From the NCBI GenBank assembly GCA_027488975.1, contig JAIYAQ010000028.1, positions 1-64,000 on the forward strand: DNA of 64,000 bases. Reading direction: 5' to 3'. Shown piece after piece: positions 16,362 to 29,300 of this stretch; position 1 is the stretch's first letter; each line of letters opens with the position of its first letter. Both the position numbers and the translations under genes were made by a program. This DNA is from Cyanobium sp. E1_MAG_00006 (GTDB lineage: Bacteria > Cyanobacteriota > Cyanobacteriia > PCC-6307 > Cyanobiaceae). The notes under the pieces were generated by a model. The model made no database searches. It was not told the DNA's origin and saw only the letters and a list, made by a program, of their open reading frames with translations.

Positions 16362-17374
16362 GGCAGCTGGGCCGAGGCTTGTTCCAGTAAAGCCAACGCC
16401 TCGGCCGGTGTGGGGGCGCGCATCAGGGCGTGGCGGAGCTGGGGGGCGCCCACGAAGCCGGTGCAGGTCCAGCTGAGGTGTTTGCGCGCAATCAGCAGGC
16501 CGTGGTCGCCCCTGGCGGCCACCAGGGCCTGCAGCTGCTCGCTTGCCAGCCGGATCCGCTCGAGAGCACCGGGGGTGGGAGGGACCGGCCGACCGCTGAG
16601 GGCGGCATCGATCTGGCCCACCAGCCAGGGGGCGCCCATGGTGCCCCGCCCCACCATGACCCCATCGGCGCCGGTGGCCGCCAGGCAGAGCTGGGCATCC
16701 TCGGGGCTGTTCACATCGCCGTTGGCGATCAGCGGGATCGTGAGCTCCCGCTTCACCGCGGCGATGGTGGCCCAGTCGGCCTGGCCCTTGAACCCCTGCT
16801 CCCGGGTGCGGCCGTGCAGGGTGAGCAGCTGGGCGCCGGCCTCCTGCAGCTGCCGGCACCAGGCCGCGGCGCTGGCCGCCGTCTCCGCTGCGTCGGTGGT
16901 GCCGCACCAGCCCAGGCGGGTCTTCACCGTCACCGGGATGGTCACGGCCGCGGCCACGGCCGCCACGATGCGAGCCGCCAGCGCGGGGTCGCGGATCAGG
17001 CCGCTGCCGCCGCCCTTGCGGGCGATCTTCTTCACCGGGCAGCCCATGTTGATGTCGATCAGGAAGGCGCCGGCGGCCTCGGCCCGGCGGGCTGCCTCGG
17101 CCATGGCGGCCGGGCGGTAATCAAACAGCTGCACACCAATCGGGCCGACCTCCGTGGCCAGCTCCTCCACCTTGATCAGCCCATGGCCGAGTTCCAGGCT
17201 GGTGGCGTTCACCATCTCGGTGAACAGCAGCGCGTCGGGGGCCTTGCGCCGCACCAGGCCCCGAAAGATGCGATCGCTCACCCCGGCCAGGGGCGATTGC
17301 AGCACCCGGCAGCGCAGGCGCCGGGCCGTGCCGTTACCGGGTAGCTGCAGAAAAGATTCGGGATTAAGAAACAT
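16358..17374 (-). CDS. dus: tRNA-dihydrouridine synthase
   Basis: A 338-residue FMN-dependent enzyme that reduces uridine in tRNA D loops. Typical segments are VLQSPLAGVSDRIFR (FMN-binding), LFTEMVNATSLELG, IDINMGCPVKKIARKGGGS with the catalytic cysteine, LLTLHGRTREQGFKGQADW and IPLIANGDVNSPEDA. The ATG at 17374 lies inside the last codons of the giant gene, so the two overlap by 11 bases; the stop overlaps the ATG of the glycosyltransferase gene by 4 bases. The first 25 residues are variable, so a slightly later start cannot be excluded. Length fits the family. Confidence 0.92.
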   Translation of the reverse strand: MFLNPESFLQLPGNGTARRLRCRVLQSPLAGVSDRIFRGLVRRKAPDALLFTEMVNATSLELGHGLIKVEELATEVGPIGVQLFDYRPAAMAEAARRAEAAGAFLIDINMGCPVKKIARKGGGSGLIRDPALAARIVAAVAAAVTIPVTVKTRLGWCGTTDAAETAASAAAWCRQLQEAGAQLLTLHGRTREQGFKGQADWATIAAVKRELTIPLIANGDVNSPEDAQLCLAATGADGVMVGRGTMGAPWLVGQIDAALSGRPVPPTPGALERIRLASEQLQALVAARGDHGLLIARKHLSWTCTGFVGAPQLRHALMRAPTPAEALALLEQASAQLP

Positions 17375-20300
17375 GCACTACTAAGTCGTTGTAATCCCAG
17401 TCACTTGGAGCAGAACCAATGAGGTCTTCGAATCCAAACTTGTTGTCGCCAATCACCTTTAGGTGCTTGTTTCCGTCGGAGGCTGTGGCTCCGAAGGTGA
17501 ATAGATCCTGTTTGGGTGTGATGATCACTGGGGCATAAATGCCGGCATCGTTTCCACTTGCGTCCCAGGTAATAGTTCGTTCAGTGGTGCCACCGATGTT
17601 GATGGAGCTTCCCCAGGGATTGATCAGGTTGTCGCGAACGGCCTTGCGGAAGGCCTCGCTATTCTCTGCCCGCACACCAGCAACGGAATAGCCCGTGAGG
17701 GGGTCGCCATCGACCTTCACCAGGCCGAACTGATTGATGAACCCCGAATTGGTGCTGATGGAAAGATTGATGCGGCTGCCTGTCGAGGGAAGATCAGTCA
17801 GGTCAATCAGGGCATCAGAGCCGTTGCGTTGCAGCCGGCCCATGCCGATGACGCTGGTGTCGGGAGCTGTCAGTGATGTGCTGATGGCTAAATCAAGATC
17901 ATTGAAATCGGCGTCATTGATGCCGCCGTCATCCAGCCGCAGCCGGAACCCGTTGGTGCTGCTGTTGCTGAGTTGGATGTTGGGTGAACTGTTGGTCGGA
18001 TTGTTGCCGCTGCTCTGGGCGAACCGTAGTTCCTGGCCGGCTGCCACATAGACCGATTTGCGGCCCCTGTTGGTCGATTCAAGGGTCGCTCCAATCGAGC
18101 CAAGCTGAATGCCATCACGGGTGATCAGTTCAATGCTGTTCTGCCAGGAGGCCTGGGACGAGTTGACCTCAAACGTGAGCCAGAGGCCGGTGCCGGCAAC
18201 ACCGTCCACCACCAGCCCGAGTCCATCAGCGCTGATCTGGACTGTTGGATTGATGGCAAGAGAGGCCAGGCCCATCGGGTCATCAATGACACCATTGCGG
18301 CTGCGATCGAAATCGCCCAGTTCCCCATCTTTGAGGTAGAGGCGTGCGCCGTCAACGTTGCCGTTGTTGTCGCGATCAACCAGAACTCCGCCGAGTCCTG
18401 TCTGCGGGTTGTAATTGAACAGAAAATAACCGCCCTTGCCGTCGGGCTTGAACAGGGCATTCCAGTTTTGCGCCCCTTCGCCAAAATAGAGATCGACAGT
18501 TTGAATGGTATTACTGAAGCGCGTTGTATAGGCTTCTCGGATCTGATTTTCTGTGGTTTGATCAATCGAGTTGATGGCGTTGACTTCGGGTGCAATAGAG
18601 AAGCTTGGCTGGTCTGATGTGGCTAGCACAATGTTGTCGGGGGCTTGTGTCTTGCCATCTGTTGCATGGATTGTGATGCTGCTCTTCAGTTTGGTGGTGA
18701 CTTCGCCCACCAGTGACTCAGTCTTGCCCGTGATGCCATTGAACAAAAGACTGATCCTCTGGACCCAGTTGGTTCCTGTTTTGGAATCGTTGATCAGATT
18801 TTCATTCTGATTGATTGAAATCGCTCCGGGCTGGCCTGCTGACGTCTGGAAGGCTGCGACAAATCGCTGAAGTGAGTCGTCGATGCCATCGTTGTTGATG
18901 TCCTTGCCTGCTTCGAAACCATCGTCGGTGCCGTCATTGTTGAGGTCGCTGGAGTCAAAGATCCGGATAGTCTTTTGGCTCGCTACATCTTCTTCGTCGA
19001 CAACGCTGATGGTGAATTCGTCCATCCCTGTGTTGCCTGGGTCGCGGCTATACCGCCACTGCTGATTGACGAGATCGATGCTGGCTTTGCCAAATCTCGG
19101 TTGGGTCGAAATGGACAGTCCTTCTTCGAGGGAGAGGCCATGAACGCTTCTCGTTTCCAGCAGGCCTGTGATGTCTGATTGCCCCTCAGCAAGCCTGGCC
19201 CATGCTGAGCTGAGCAGCAGCGGAGCATTGCTCGCTTGTTGATCAAAGGTGTTGTCCTTGTCGATCACCAGCTGGGGCAGGCTGATGGTCATGGAGTTCT
19301 TGCTGGTGTTCGCTTGGTCGAGGCTGATGCTGTGGACAAGCAGTGACGGATAGCTGTCGGCCAGATCAGCCGCAGATCCGTTGGGGATGGGCGTGATTTG
19401 CAGTTGGCCAAGGGATATGCCGCCGTTGATCGCATCCCAGCCAGTAGCGCCAGGGCCAAAGCGAAGCCTGAGATCAATGAGATTGGTTGTTGGATCGCTG
19501 GTAATGGTGGACAGTTCCAGCAGGTGTTGAACCATTGGCTGGTTGGTTGGGTCGATCCAGAATTCGGAGCGGTTGTAGCGAAGAATGACTTCGGCGCCAG
19601 TGATTTTCGACCAATCGATGACAGCCTTTTGTGATGCCGATGGGCTATTTGCGTTGTCAAACAGCTGCAAGGACAACAGGTATGGGTTGTTACTGACTAA
19701 CTTGCCTTCATGGCGCGCAAGCGTTGCTGGTTTGTTGGCTAGCGCGGGATCAATCTTGCCAAAGCTGAGTAATTCTGTAGGGAGCAATTCGCCATTCTGA
19801 TTCTGCAGGCCAAAGCCGAGGTGTAGATCGGTTGCTGGAAGCGTCAGAGCGTTTCCGCGGGCTTCCTTGTACAGGGACGAGCTAGGGAATGGCAGTTCAA
19901 AGCGTTCGCTGATTGCGCCAGCAGCTTTGTTGCCAGGCCCGAGGTCGATCAGGCCTGATTGTTCATCCAGGCTCACTTCATAGAATGAACCAGGCAGCAT
20001 CGTCAGGTTAGCGACCAGGGACGACAGATCGACCAACAGCTCAGGGCCCGCGGTGTCTCGTACTGGCAACACCGCCAGCTCCTTCCGTTCACCCGTGATC
20101 GCATGGATGCTGGACAGTTTGACGGTTGCATCGGCAGCAATCGTGACCGCTTCGGAAAACTTGAGTTGAAGCAACACCGAGCTGCCACTGGTGATGAAGG
20201 AGTGGCCGAGATGATGCGGTCCTTTGAAGTCAATCCTTGATGTGTAGAAGGATGGATTGCCCACCAGCGACAAGCCAGCAGCGTTCTTCAGCGCATCTCC

Positions 20301-23300
20301 CTGGGAGACCAGGTCGACCACCAGGTAGCCCTCCCGTCCCTGCAGCAGATGGTTGCCGCTGGTTGCCAGGGTGAGCGCCAGCGATTTTCGATCCGCCGCC
20401 AGGACAACACCTGGATCGCCCAGTGACAGGCCCGCCACCAGCTCACCAATGCTCCAATCGCTGGGATCGTTGGTCACAATCAGCCTCAGGGCGCCCCCTT
20501 CAGGCGTCAAGGGCTGGTCAAAGCTCATGTTGAAGATGAGCTGGTCTTCGCCTTCAACAACCTTGAACTCGCTGATTGTTGGCGGTTGGGGCTGGTTGCC
20601 GGATCCTTCGCTGAGGACGATGTTCTGCTCGGCAGGTTGTTGAAGATTCTGTTTGCTCTGATCGGCAAGCACCAGCACCTGGGGGTCGCTGATCAGCGTT
20701 GTTTGATCCGTGGTCTGAACAATGGCGTACTGCAGATGGTCGGTAATCAGCGCCCCGTCAACGGTGGTGCCGTCAGGGCGATAGAGCAGCTGGCCCGCAT
20801 TGAGTTGATCGAGGGTGATCAGGCGCAGGGCCATCAGGTTCAGTGGTTTGGCCTCGCTGGCTGGCGTCTCGCGGGTTGGCTTCCAGAGCAGGGTGCCGGC
20901 AAAGGGAGAGGTCAGGATGCGGATGCCGTCACGGCTGGGGTCAAAGGATGGACCGTCCCTGTCGACGGGGTTGAATGCCGCCGCCGTCAGTGCCATGGCT
21001 GAGGTGTTGCTGATCAACACCGGCTTGGTGTTGCCGGTGGGTTGATCATCCACGGGGTTCACCCCCAGCTTCAGGTCAAAGCTGTAGGTCCCCGATGCGG
21101 CCTCAACGGTGAGCACCAGTGGCACCTCACCATTGACGTCAGCAGCAGGCGTGAGGGTGAGCTGCTGGCTGTTGGCGTCGACGTCAATCGTGATCCTCCC
21201 TGGATCCTGCGTCTTGGCGTGCTGCAGGCTGATGAACTTGACCAGCTCAAACCGATCGCGATCAAGAAACGCTGATGTCAGCGTGGCCAGGTCAATCGTC
21301 AGCGGGGTGTCTTCGTCAGTGCTCAGCTCGAGCGGCTTGATCTGGCGAGGAGTATCGGCCACCGCGGTGACGTTGACGGGCAGCCGCAGTGTGCGTTGCG
21401 CGCTCGCTTGGTCGATGGTGATCAGCACTTCGCTGGTGCCGTTGAAGTCAGCTGACGGGGTGATGCTCAGCGTGTTGTCGGATCGGTTGCCATCGCGGTT
21501 CAATTGCAGGTTGCCGTCACCGGTCACGGCCAGCACGGTGAAGGGGTCGCTCACTCCGAGCAGGGTGTTGAAGCTGGCCTGGAGCGGGGTGTCTTCGCTG
21601 ATCGTCAGCAGGGCAGTCGGTGTGCTCTGAACGCTGCTGGTGCCCAGCAGAACTGACGTCGGCAAGTAGGACAACGGATGCCAGCCTTGGCCCCCGGGTT
21701 TCGGACTCAGGACCTGGGCGATCGCCTGGGATCCGGCGTACAGGGTGCCGTTCACCAGCTGCAGTGCCGGTACAGCCCCGCTGTCCGTCCAGTTGAGGCG
21801 ATGACCCTGTTGGGGATCAAAGCCCAGCAGCAGTTGCTGGCGGCCGCTGTTGTCGGCATGAACCGCAAAGACTCCGTCGGCATCGGGCTGGATCAGGACC
21901 ACCCCAGCCAGCCGTGCCAATGCGGCCGCGCTCAGTTCGGTGGCTGCCACTGTGGCGCTGCCGTTGGCTGCAACTGTCAGCGTGTTGGCGGCCGGGTTGA
22001 TCTGAATGCCACTGTGGCCCTGCAGCAGGATCAGGCTGATGTCGCCGGCCCCTGCAGTTTTGGCTTTTTCGCTCAGACGCTCAATGCTGAGCTGAAGCTG
22101 TTGCTCGCCCGAGAGGATCTCCAACGCTCCGGGCAGGTTGGTGAACCCGTTGATGGTGAAGTCGGTGCCGTAGGTCAGCTGGCTGCTGACCATCAGACTC
22201 AGGCTGGCGCCCAGGTCGCTGGCGGGATGGTTCAGGGCAACGCTGTAGGTGGTGGTGTCACCCTGGGCCTTGGTGACCCAACCCGCGTCGGCAAAGCTCA
22301 GCCCGTTCTGAGCCGAGCGGGGGGTCTGCAGCAACCGATCAAAGAGGGCTGTGAGCGCAACGGCATCGACCGCGTCCCCCTGCAGGCTCTCCAGCAGATC
22401 AGCGAAGCTGTCGCCTTGCATGATCTGTTTGAGCCCCACCAGGGCCAAGGCCGGGCCGTGGGATAGGCCGGTCAGCTCGGCCGTGGCCGAGGACACGGTC
22501 ACGATCTGACGATTGAGGTTGGCCACCAGGTCAGCCAACAGGTCCATGGCTGCGCTGACGCTCTCGCCCTGGTCGGCAAGGGTGGAATCGCTGCTGCTGA
22601 TCAGGCCTGCCAGGAATGTGAAGTATTGCTTGAGGGATGCAGCATTGCCGAGATCCAGGAAGGGAACACGGTTATTGCTCTGCTGCAGGGACTGTTGCTT
22701 CTGGGCATAGAGCGCCAAAGGTAGGTAGACATTCAAACCATCGCTTTGGGGCAGCGTCGGGTAGGAGTTCGCCAGGTCGAGTTGCTCGATGCCAAATGTC
22801 TGAAGTGCATCACCTGTGGCCAACAGCAGGGCCTGCAGCTGGTACTCCATTTGCAGCTGCTTGAGTGCCAGGTTGCGGACCTCAGGATCGGGGTCCTCGA
22901 GCCCGATGTAGCTGCTGGCAGCGCCGATTGAGAGTTCATCAAATCCTGCAATGCCCCTTAGGTAATTCTCGTTGAGAACAACCTGAAGGGAGCCAGACGA
23001 TGGCTGGAAGTGATGCTGAAGCAGCAGGGGCAGGGCTTGCAACGAGCTGATCACGCTCAGCGCATCAGGGATGCGATCCGAGGGGCTAATCGCATCAAAC
23101 AGGGCCAAGTCCCGGCTCAGGCCGGTCATCACGTCGCGGGCATCGGCCGTGGGTTCAACAATCAGCAGGCCACTGAGATCGTTCTCCAGCAGTTGGGCAC
23201 TGATGCGGCTGAAGAGCTCGTCTTGATCTGCTGATCCGTTGCGGAACTCGCTAAATACACGAGCCTCATTGTTGTTGAGATTAAAGTCAAGATTCTGGTC

Positions 23301-26300
23301 AAAGAAGACTTCGTTGCTGCCAAATGTCGGCCCTGTGTAAATTGTGCCCAGCTTGAACTTCAGGCCCGTCTTAGGCATGGGAATGGGCAACTCCAGACGC
23401 AGCAGGGACAACCAGTTGGTCACCGTCTTCAACTGAAGATCAGTCCAAACACGCGTGTTGCCGAGCTTGAGACCGAGAGTGAGATCAGCCGCCGTGCGTC
23501 CCACCCCGAAATCGGGTTCAAAGATTGAACGCAACAGGTTGTTGAGATACAGTCGCTCGTAATCCTGTTTGGTGCCGTTGACGCTGAGTCCACCGAACAA
23601 GCTGGTGCCGAAGCCCACCTGACCGCGAATGCCAGTGACCCGGTAATCAAGGCCCAGATCTACGCTAGAGCTGACATCAAGACTGACCAATTCATCGGCC
23701 AACTTCAGATAAGCGCCGCTGTTGGCTTCTGTGCTGGCATTGAACAGCAGCTTCACCATCTGCTGCACATCGATCCCACCACCACTCAGCGCCTTGCCAA
23801 CTTCATTGGCGATCGCCTTGATGCCTTTGGTTGGTGCACTGAAGCCCAGGGTGGCGTCAATGCCCGCAGTCACACCAAAGTTTCCACCAATGGTAATGGG
23901 CAGCGGAATACCAATAACAGCAGTTGTGGCTTCTGGTGGGATTGAGATTTCGGCCCTGGTTTGCAGGCCAGCAGCCATGTCAAGGTTGAACTCAAAAACA
24001 TCAATATTTTTGTCGAGAATAAAGTCAAATAGTGCCTTTGCGGGGTTGTCGAGGATTGGGACTGACAGGCTAGATCGATCGACGAAACCGCTTAAGCCAG
24101 AGGCAATTGGCTTCGGCATGTTGGGCGCAACATTGGGGTTGTTGTTGACCAACGTGTAAAGTTCACCAAAGCCACCCAAGGAATCAATCAGTGGCATGAG
24201 GGCCGAGTTACCGCCTGCTGCCTTGAAGTCGAATTTGTTCTTGCTGACGTCGTAGATCAGCTTCAACGTGGGTAAATCAGCCCAGCTGTTGTTGTTGCTG
24301 CTGCCTCCTGACTCGGCGAGTTTTAGTAGGGATTCAACTGATTTGACAAAGGGTGACAGTGCTGGATAAGGCATCGCCAATGCTGCTTTGCCATAGAGCG
24401 CCAGATAGGGTTCAAATCCGCCACTTACACCGAAGCGTGCTAGCAGCTGATTGACTTTAAAGATTTCAGAACCTACTTTGTCAATGATTTCAATTGTTTC
24501 AAGGCTGCTGTTGCCCTTGTAAGGATTGCCGTAGTAATCCTCAAAATAAGACGTTGCAAGCTGGCCGAGATTCATCTTCGGCAGGATTTCTGTTCTTTGC
24601 TCGGGAATGATTGTTTTGAGCCTTGTTGAGAACTGCGGCACATTGATACCAAAGAGTCTCTTGTAGCCAGATATGAATACCTCGGGAATCTTGATGGCTG
24701 GTATCGTGATATCGACAGCATTGGTCTTGAAGTCGTAGAGCGGAATCTTTGCGCTCAATGTGTTGACAACTGGCTTGACGGCTGGAGAAATGGTGTTGAT
24801 AAAGTTGTATACAGGAGCTGCGGCCGCGTTAAGTAGGCCACTATTGACGGATAGATTGGCATCGACACTAAATATATTGTTGCTGAAATTCAGTTGGGTA
24901 CCTGGATTCAGGCGCACAAGGCCAAAGTCGACCGGCTGATTGTCGGGAGTCAGCAAGAGTGAGGCATTGCGCAATGCAAATGAGCCGTCATCTAGATCAA
25001 CGCTGGTTGAGAAACTGCCCTCAACGGGAAATGTATTGGCGCCTCCAATACTGAGCCTGCCACTGACATCAAGTACCAGCTCATTGGAGCTGGACATATA
25101 GCGGATAGTGCCATTCGCTTTTTCAAAGCCAAATGAGAGTCCTGCGACATTGAACTTGAAGTCGGGTTGCAGGCTTACATCTGCCGTGAATTCAATATCG
25201 CTACCGTTCTTGATTGTCGACTTGATCCCAGCTGTTTGTATCCCCAGCAATTTATAGAGGTCAAAGCGACCATCGTTGCCAAATTTAAGAGCAGTGACGT
25301 CTCCTTCAATGCTAAGAGTACTGCTGCTGCTTTGATTTGTTTCGCTAAAATATTTCAGTTTTAGATTGCCGCTAAGATCTAGCAGGTCACTAATTTTTAA
25401 ATTCTCAATGCTGCCACCCAGTTCCATGGCACGGATCTGGCCTTCAGCTAGTATAAGAGACTCGAGGTCAAGATCGACTGATCCTGCACTTAAGAATGAG
25501 CCATTAAAGTGGAAACCTTCAAGCTCACCCGCGAGTGTGTAGGTGCTGAGGTTGTTGTACTTGCTATTTTGATGCTGATAGCCAATTGAAAGATTGCCAG
25601 ACAGTGCAAAAGGAAGCGATGAATTTTCTTTATCACCCAGAGAAACTTCTGCTTTTGCATTCCAACTGATCGGCGTCCAGGGATCTCGGTTGACGATCAG
25701 CAGGTTCGTCACTTCAACATCAGCACTGACAAGGCCACCGAATACATCGGCAGAAACCGAGGCGCGGGCGAGTCGCAGTGTTTCTTGGTTGAAATAGAGC
25801 TTGTCACGTACGTCGTAGCTGATATTGAGATCACCAGCAAGGTCAAACTCAAGGACTTTGAGTCCTTCGAGGTTGGCTGCAATAAACCAACGTTCTAGTT
25901 TGCCATTGAGAATCGTGAGGCTGATCGAACCGCTAAGCTCAACATTAACATCTAGTTCTGAGACTGCAAAGTTGAATGAATCAACAACCGCGCTAACTGT
26001 GTATTGCTCGTTTGAGTTGTATTTGGTGTAGGCAATTTCGGCTTGGCCGCTGATTGTTGTCTGGCCAAAAAGAACAACGTCTTCCAGGAATGCATTGGCT
26101 TTCCAGGCAAGCACTTCGCCGTTGCTTGTGATTGTCAGATCATTAATGCTGCCGCCAAAGGTCTGGCCGCTTTGGCCAGTCGGTAAGGATAAGCCATTGA
26201 TATTACCATTGATACGGTAGATATCTTTGGCGTAAGCAATGCTGATCGCACCACTGAGAGTCAATTGATCAGTGATTGCGAACTTATTGACTTTTGCTTC

Positions 26301-29300
26301 GATCTTGAGTCGATCAGGTGCTGCCAACGCAGAGCTACCTGCCCCGCTTTGACTGGGAGCGAAGAAGGCGACGTCCAGTTGGCCGCGATCGAGGGTCAGG
26401 TTGCGACCACCAGGCAGACTGAGCACCAGGTTTTTAATGTCGGCCTCAACTTGGTAGTAAGGAACACGCTTGAGTGCCCCTTGATCAATTTCGCTGTAGC
26501 TCAGCTTGAGTGAGCCGTTGAGGTTCAGGCCAGCTAGGCTCAGGTCCTTGACTGAGGCTTGTAACGCCCACGCTGTCAGCTCGGGTGAGCCAGTCCCATA
26601 GGTATCAACCAGCGTCGCCTTAATCGACCCCTTTAGTACGGCAGAGGCAGCATTCAGCGCGGAAGGTAGTTTGAACTCTTTGACTTCTGCACTGATTGTT
26701 GTTTGCCGCTTTTTGTCGGCGTTGTAGCCATAATCAATTTCTGCGGCGCCCTCGACTGAGAATGTGCCAAAGTTGAGCGATGCATTTGTTGCGCGCAATG
26801 AGTAGCTTTGCAACATTTTCTCAAATGGTCGCCCGTCCTTTTTGTCGAGGATGACAAGGTTGCGCAGTTCTCCATTCAGTACGGCACGGTTATTGTTGCC
26901 AAAATCGATGGCAAAGTTTTTGACACCAGCACTGACTGTGTAAGTGTCACCTTCTGTTGCGGATAGCTTCGCTTCGACAGCAAGCGAGCCATTGAAGACG
27001 AAGTTGTCAAACAGGTTAATGTTGTCTGCTGATGCCTTCAGGCTCCAGCTGGAGAGTTGATTGTTGATCAGTTCAAAGCCGAATTCTCCAGCCATGGCTG
27101 GCAGGTCGGCTTTGCCGTCGCCATTGAGATCGATGCTGAAATCACTGACAGTTGCGCTGCCGTTCAGTTTTTGACCGTCACGTTCATAATCGAGATCAAG
27201 ATTGCCGCTTAGGCTCAGTCCATAGAGATTAAGATTGGAGACTTTTGTCTGTAATCCCCAACTGTAAATTGTGCCATCGTTGCCGATGGTTAGATCGTTC
27301 AGGCTTCCTTCGTCCAGTGTGAGATTAATCGCATCGCTTACTTTAAATTTGCTGTCGTTGAAGCCGGCATTGACAATATAGAGGGACTGCCCCAGCTTGT
27401 TTTTGCTATAGCTTTGATCTTGGTATTCGAGATCAAGCTCACCACTGATTTCAATCCCGCTGGCAAGCTTCAGTTGCTTAACGCTACCGGTCAATTCAAA
27501 CCAGTTGAGCTTATTTGTGCCGTTGGCAAAATAGTCAAGGTCAAAGGCCGCCGAGCCATTGATCTTTGCTTGTTGTAATCCAGGGTCCCCAGGTAGCCTC
27601 AGGGAAAAATCGCTAACATCAGCTTTGCCCTTGAGGTTCTCGCTGTTGGTTTTAACATCTTTAGCATAGGTGAGTCGGGCATATCCGTCTGCGCTGAACA
27701 GGCCGCCGACCGAGAAGTTGCTCAGCTCTCCAAAGAGTTCCCAGCCTGTCGCTGAATAAGCTCCAGTTAGTTGTCCATTGCCATCCTTTTGTGGAGTTAG
27801 CGTGAGTTCTTTTACTTCGCCACTTAAACTGGCCCCATTGCCACCAGGAAGGCCAAGTGAGACGTCATCGATTCCACCAGAGAGGACGATTTTGCCAGGT
27901 GCATTTTGTGTAAACTCACTGAGACGAAGGTCGACAAAGCCGTCGATGTTAAAGGTGTTGCTACCAGTACCAAGCTTCAACCCTTCAACTTGTGCAAACA
28001 GATTGACGCTGCTCAGAACATCGTTATTGAGGGTGAAATTGGCAAAGCCATCAGCTTGAAACTTGATGCCAGGTAGGTCAACATTAATAGATTCGGCTTC
28101 TATCGAGCCGTAGGTCTTGCTGCTTTCGCCTTTGCTCGCTGTTAGGGTGTCACGCACCAAATTGAAGCTTCCTTCAACGCTGATGCCGCTGCCGAGATCT
28201 AGCTTCACCGACTCGGCTTCTAGAGCGAAGCCTAGGATTTTTTCGTTCTCAACATCTAAGGAGAGTGAGGCATCATTGATTTGTTGCTGCGGGATTGCAG
28301 AGCCAAGGTTTAGGTTGATGTCTGCATCGGAAATCTTGACCGAGGTGCGCTCCGTTTCGACCTTGCCGCTTAGGCTCTTCTTGTAGTCGACGACTGCTGT
28401 CGCTGATGATAGTGTGAACAAGCCAAGTTCTGCATTCTCCAGCTTTGCCTGGGCGGTAAACTTGCTTAGTTTTTGATTGTTGACTTCAAAGTTGATGTTG
28501 CCGCTATCGATCTGTAGCTTGAGATCGTCACTAAGGGCAACTTTTGCATCGCTCAGGGCAATCTCACCTTTGACTGTCGATGCTTGCGGGCTTTGGTCAT
28601 AGCTGATAGCCGCTGATCCTGAAAGAGTCAGGAGATCAGCAAAGTCAAGGTTGTTGACGTCTGCCTGTAAACTCCAGCTCTCTAGCTGCCCTTCGACGAC
28701 TGCGAAACCGATTTTTCCCTTGTCTATTGCGAGACTGCTATCAGCAATGCGAACGTCAAAGTTGGAAACTTCAGCGAGACCGCTGAGCTTGCTTTTGCCA
28801 TCCTTGAGGCTGTACCCCAGATTCAGATCACCGCTGAGTCTGAGGTTGTCCACCAGCTGCAGACCGTTGACCCTCGTATCGATCGTCCAAGCAGTTACTG
28901 CGTTGTTGATTAGGGTGAGATCCGTGAGCTTGACGTCTAGGTTTTGCAGCGTTAAAGCGCCAACATTATAATCAAAGTCCTTGACCTGAGCTGAAATTCG
29001 ATAGGTCGGCGCGTAGCGGGTATTGGCGCTATTTTCATAACTTGCATTGATGCTGCCATTCAGCACAAATGGTCCCACCGGCAGAGCGCTCACCTCACCG
29101 AAGACCTGCCATTGATTGATGACCGCGTCACTGTCACCATTGCCGGCAGGGTCAAAGATTCTGAATGACAATTCAGCATCATCAAGAACTACTGGTTCAT
29201 TGCTGCTGTCACTCAGAGTGGGTAGTTTGAAGTTGTCTACATTGGCTTTCAGCCAAAGGGTCCGATCTCCGTATTCGACACGTTCACGGAGATTCAGGGA

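Noticed and set aside
16362-16907. N-terminal extension of the glycosyltransferase frame, giving 875 residues
   Set aside because: The extension is read within dus in another frame, has no conserved residues, and the ATG at 16361 fits the ATGA overlap.
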